Positions 61,730 through 64,000 of a DNA stretch of 64,000 nt are shown in pieces. Source of the stretch: Halobacillus litoralis. GTDB lineage: Bacteria; Bacillota; Bacilli; Bacillales; Halobacillaceae. The notes under the pieces were generated by a model, which worked only from the letters and a program-made list of their open reading frames with translations, ran no database searches and had not been told where the DNA came from. Location of the stretch: contig NZ_WMEW01000004.1 in assembly GCF_009856355.1 (NCBI RefSeq), forward strand, positions 176,747 through 240,746. Direction: 5' to 3'. How positions within the stretch are numbered: the first letter of the stretch is position 1; every line of letters starts with the position of its first letter. Both the position numbers and the translations under genes were made by a program.

Positions 61730-63262
61730 ATGAATCAAGTGACGAAAGTGTTTTATATCTCAGTTGTCGTCGCCATTTTATTCATCGGATGGGGGGTTAT
61801 TCCTGAATCCACCCTTCCAACTTGGAACTTAAGCAATGTTACATCAACAATTCAGGGCTTTTTAACCGATAAGTTCGGATGGTTTTATCTATTATCTGCT
61901 ACAGGCTTCTTAATCTTTGCCATCTTCCTTGTCTTCTCCAAATTCGGAAAGCTGAAGCTTGGTAAGCCTGATGATGAACCGGAATACCCATACATTACAT
62001 GGTTTGCGATGCTGTTCAGTGCAGGTATGGGTATCGGTCTTGTATTCTGGGGAGCCGCGGAACCTCTTTCCCACTTCCACACGCCGCCACTTCCAGGACA
62101 GGATCCTATGAGTGAGGAAGCGGCTCAGGCTGCAATGAAATATGCCTTCTTCCACTGGGGACTTCACCCTTGGGCCATTTATGCAGTACTTGCCCTGGCT
62201 CTGGCTTACTTCAAATTCAGAAAAGATGCGCCGGGTGTCATCAGTGCAGCTCTTACACCGGTATTAGGTGAAAAGAGAGTCAAAGGTCCAATTGGTACTT
62301 TAGTGGACTTCATCGCCGTATTTGCGACTATTTTTGGTGTAGCTACTTCTCTTGGACTTGGTGCCCTGCAGATCTCAAGTGGTCTCGCATTTGTTATCGA
62401 CGGGCTTGAAGACACCTTTACGCTGCAGTTGATCATCATCTGTGCCGTTACCGTATTGTTCATGGTTTCTGCCATGACCGGTTTGAACAAAGGGATCAAG
62501 TACTTGAGTAACACCAACATTGTCCTTGCGATCACTCTAATGGTATTCCTGTTGTTTGCAGGACCAACGAACTTCATTATGGATTACTTCACGACGACAT
62601 TCGGTTCTTATGTTCGTGACCTTCCTTATATGAGTTTCCGTCTGACACCTTTCGCCGAGGACAATTCCTGGGTACAGGGATGGACGATCTTCTACTGGGC
62701 CTGGTGGATTTCCTGGGCACCATTCGTAGGTACATTTATTGCCCGTGTATCCCGCGGCCGTACCATCCGTGAATTTATTCTAGGTGTACTGCTCGTTCCA
62801 ACCATCTTCGGTGCCCTTTGGTTCTCCGTATTTGGCGGAACAGCGATTTCTCTTGAATTCTTCGACGGCGTAGATATTATGTCTGACGTTAATGAACTGG
62901 GTACAGAAGTTGCTCTGTTCTCCATGCTCCAGCATATTCCGCTCGGTGCGATTATGAGTGTCATCGGACTACTGTTGATCAGTACGTTCTTTATCACATC
63001 TGCCGACTCTGCAACCTTCGTTCTTGGTATGCAGACGACAAACGGAAGCCTGAACCCGAAAAACCAGGTGAAATTCACTTGGGGTATCATTCAGGCAGGC
63101 GCTGCTGCTGTGCTGCTGTGGCAGGGTGGATTAGGAGCCCTTCAGACAGCTGCCATTATCGCAGCCTTCCCATTCACATTCATTTTGATTCTTATCTGCT
63201 TCTCCCTATTTAAAACGTTCCAGGAAGAAGCGAAAAAAGTCGATCTTAAGAAGAAACGATAA
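61730..63262 (+). CDS. BCCT-family betaine transporter (OpuD/BetL-like)
   Basis: 510 residues, twelve transmembrane helices. The sodium-site glycine stretch GMGIG is at 99-103 (FSAGMGIGLVFWGAAEP), the form linked to Na+-coupled betaine uptake, while H+-coupled choline carriers differ. The Trp-rich substrate box WTIFYWAWWISWAPFVGTFIARVSRGRTIREF-type segment is near 325-355, and ITSADSATFVLGM is present. Probably imports glycine betaine as an osmoprotectant. The C-terminal tail is short and basic. ATG after AGGAGGG; a TATACT at about 61702 may be its -10. Confidence 0.93.
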   Translation: MNQVTKVFYISVVVAILFIGWGVIPESTLPTWNLSNVTSTIQGFLTDKFGWFYLLSATGFLIFAIFLVFSKFGKLKLGKPDDEPEYPYITWFAMLFSAGMGIGLVFWGAAEPLSHFHTPPLPGQDPMSEEAAQAAMKYAFFHWGLHPWAIYAVLALALAYFKFRKDAPGVISAALTPVLGEKRVKGPIGTLVDFIAVFATIFGVATSLGLGALQISSGLAFVIDGLEDTFTLQLIIICAVTVLFMVSAMTGLNKGIKYLSNTNIVLAITLMVFLLFAGPTNFIMDYFTTTFGSYVRDLPYMSFRLTPFAEDNSWVQGWTIFYWAWWISWAPFVGTFIARVSRGRTIREFILGVLLVPTIFGALWFSVFGGTAISLEFFDGVDIMSDVNELGTEVALFSMLQHIPLGAIMSVIGLLLISTFFITSADSATFVLGMQTTNGSLNPKNQVKFTWGIIQAGAAAVLLWQGGLGALQTAAIIAAFPFTFILILICFSLFKTFQEEAKKVDLKKKR

Positions 63263-63271
63263 GTTGAATCA

Positions 63272-63303
63272 GAAAGCCCGGGGTTTATCCCCGGGCTTTT
63301 TTT
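63272..63303 (+). terminator. Terminator after the BCCT gene
   Basis: Stem AAAGCCCGGGG / CCCCGGGCTTT with seven T residues on the plus strand. Confidence 0.95.
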
Positions 63304-63458
63304 ATAGAAAGCTCTCCCCACTCCCCCGTTTTTTTTAACAAGTCTTTTCACTATAAAACACCAGGCTTTCATTCCTATGACAAATCCATAACAATACGGC
63401 TTCCCTGCTTTTGATCTGTTAAACTAAATGTGAATTCAGGTAAGGGAGAGACGTACAC

Positions 63459-63839
63459 ATGCACACATCCAAGCTCATCATTCTCACCGTGCTGCTCCTG
63501 CTAATGGGATGCATTGGAAAGTCAGAAGAAGTTCAGGTTCTCTCAGCGTCTCCTGACGAATATGAATTGTATCTCTATACGAATCCGGAACAGGAAGAAA
63601 AGGCAGAAAACTACATGAGTGCCCTTCTGAATTGGAAATTGGATATTGAGGACAAGAAGCGCCTGCAGTTTAAGCAGACGACCACAGAATCACATAAAGT
63701 AAAAGATATAGAAGATGACTCTCTCCCTATGCTCGTTGTAAAAAAGGAAGGCAGAACGATTACAAAACTCTCCGGGGTTAATACAGAAAGCCGCATTTCC
63801 TCCACCCTTGAACAGTCCCTCGTACTCTCAGGGACATAA
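63459..63839 (+). CDS. Small hypothetical lipoprotein
   Basis: 126 residues. Signal with lipobox LMGC (Cys18), then a ~100-residue charged domain (EVQVLSASPDEYELYLYTNPEQEEK ... LPMLVVKKEGRTITKLSG) that may be thioredoxin-like in outline (a strand-helix pattern ending LPMLVVKKEGR) but has no CxxC. Not recognised further. ATG after GGGAGAG. Alone between terminators. Confidence 0.75.
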   Translation: MHTSKLIILTVLLLLMGCIGKSEEVQVLSASPDEYELYLYTNPEQEEKAENYMSALLNWKLDIEDKKRLQFKQTTTESHKVKDIEDDSLPMLVVKKEGRTITKLSGVNTESRISSTLEQSLVLSGT

Positions 63840-63913
63840 AATTGATCAAAGAAAAAAGCGTCCTGATCCACACGAGGCCACTGAAAAACTGAGGATTTGT
63901 GAAAGGTAGAATT

Positions 63914-63963
63914 CAAAAAAGCGGATTGTATGGATAAAATAGTCCATGCAATCCGCTTTTCTT
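63914..63963. terminator. Bidirectional terminator near right edge
   Basis: Long stem AAAAGCGGATTG.ATGGA / TCCAT.CAATCCGCTTTT with T-runs on both strands; the minus-strand run is better, so it may end a gene entering from the right edge as well as the lipoprotein gene. Confidence 0.8.
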
Positions 63964-64000
63964 CTATTTTCATGAGGCTTACCCTTTCTATTCCTTCATT

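Overview
The window reads as part of the chromosome of an endospore-forming member of the Bacillaceae. The gene order follows the Bacillus subtilis backbone: the mra/dcw division and cell-wall cluster running into spoIIGA-sigE-sigG and ylmCDE, then the ylb block, the cta (cytochrome caa3 oxidase) cluster, pycA, the yla block, yktABC and speA. MurE carries a DNPR motif, which points to meso-diaminopimelate peptidoglycan. A Na+-type betaine (BCCT) transporter and lipoproteins with acidic linkers are compatible with a salt-tolerant relative such as Salimicrobium or Virgibacillus, but the sequence does not fix the genus. No rRNA, tRNA, insertion sequence, prophage or CRISPR array was recognised; this is core chromosome.

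Region 1 (1-20.7 kb, nearly all on the minus strand, read from right to left): mraZ, rsmH, ftsL, pbpB, spoVD, murE, murF, mraY, murD, spoVE, divIB, ftsA, ftsZ, spoIIGA, sigE, sigG, ylmC, ylmD and ylmE (cut by the left edge). It makes the lipid-linked peptidoglycan precursor, the division machine and the sigma factors of early sporulation. murG, murB, ylxW, ylxX and sbp, which B. subtilis has between spoVE and ftsA, are absent here. Recognisable controls are MraZ boxes before mraZ, a sigma-H-like promoter and DnaA-box-like sites before ftsA, a Spo0A-type promoter before spoIIGA, and a sigma-F-type promoter before sigG.

Region 2 (20.8-39.6 kb, both strands): bshC (bacillithiol), a DUF3397 protein and a panE-family reductase, then the ylb block: ylbP, gerR, a crotonase, rpmF, a YceD-family gene, tmcAL, ylbL, ylbK, ylbJ, coaD, rsmD, ylbG, ylbF, ylbD, ylbB, a yugN-like gene, ytvI and a GNAT gene. 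Several small or secreted unknowns lie between them.

Region 3 (39.6-50.7 kb, minus): ctaM, ctaG, ctaF, ctaE, ctaD, ctaC and ctaB for the heme-A cytochrome caa3 oxidase, then pycA and ylaN. The divergent ctaA expected between ctaB and pycA is missing, although ResD-like boxes remain. ftsW, normally next to pycA, is also missing.

Region 4 (50.7-64 kb): glsA, ylaL, ylaJ, ylaI, ylaH, ylaF, yktC, a ykzI-like gene, yktB, yktA, an FMN-dependent 2-nitropropane dioxygenase-like enzyme, speA, and a 36-codon gene with features of SR1P, the GapA-binding peptide of the dual-function RNA SR1, with its own promoter and a CcpA cre site. The right end has a NodB-type deacetylase lipoprotein, an aromatic-acid-exporter-like membrane protein, the BCCT transporter and a small lipoprotein.
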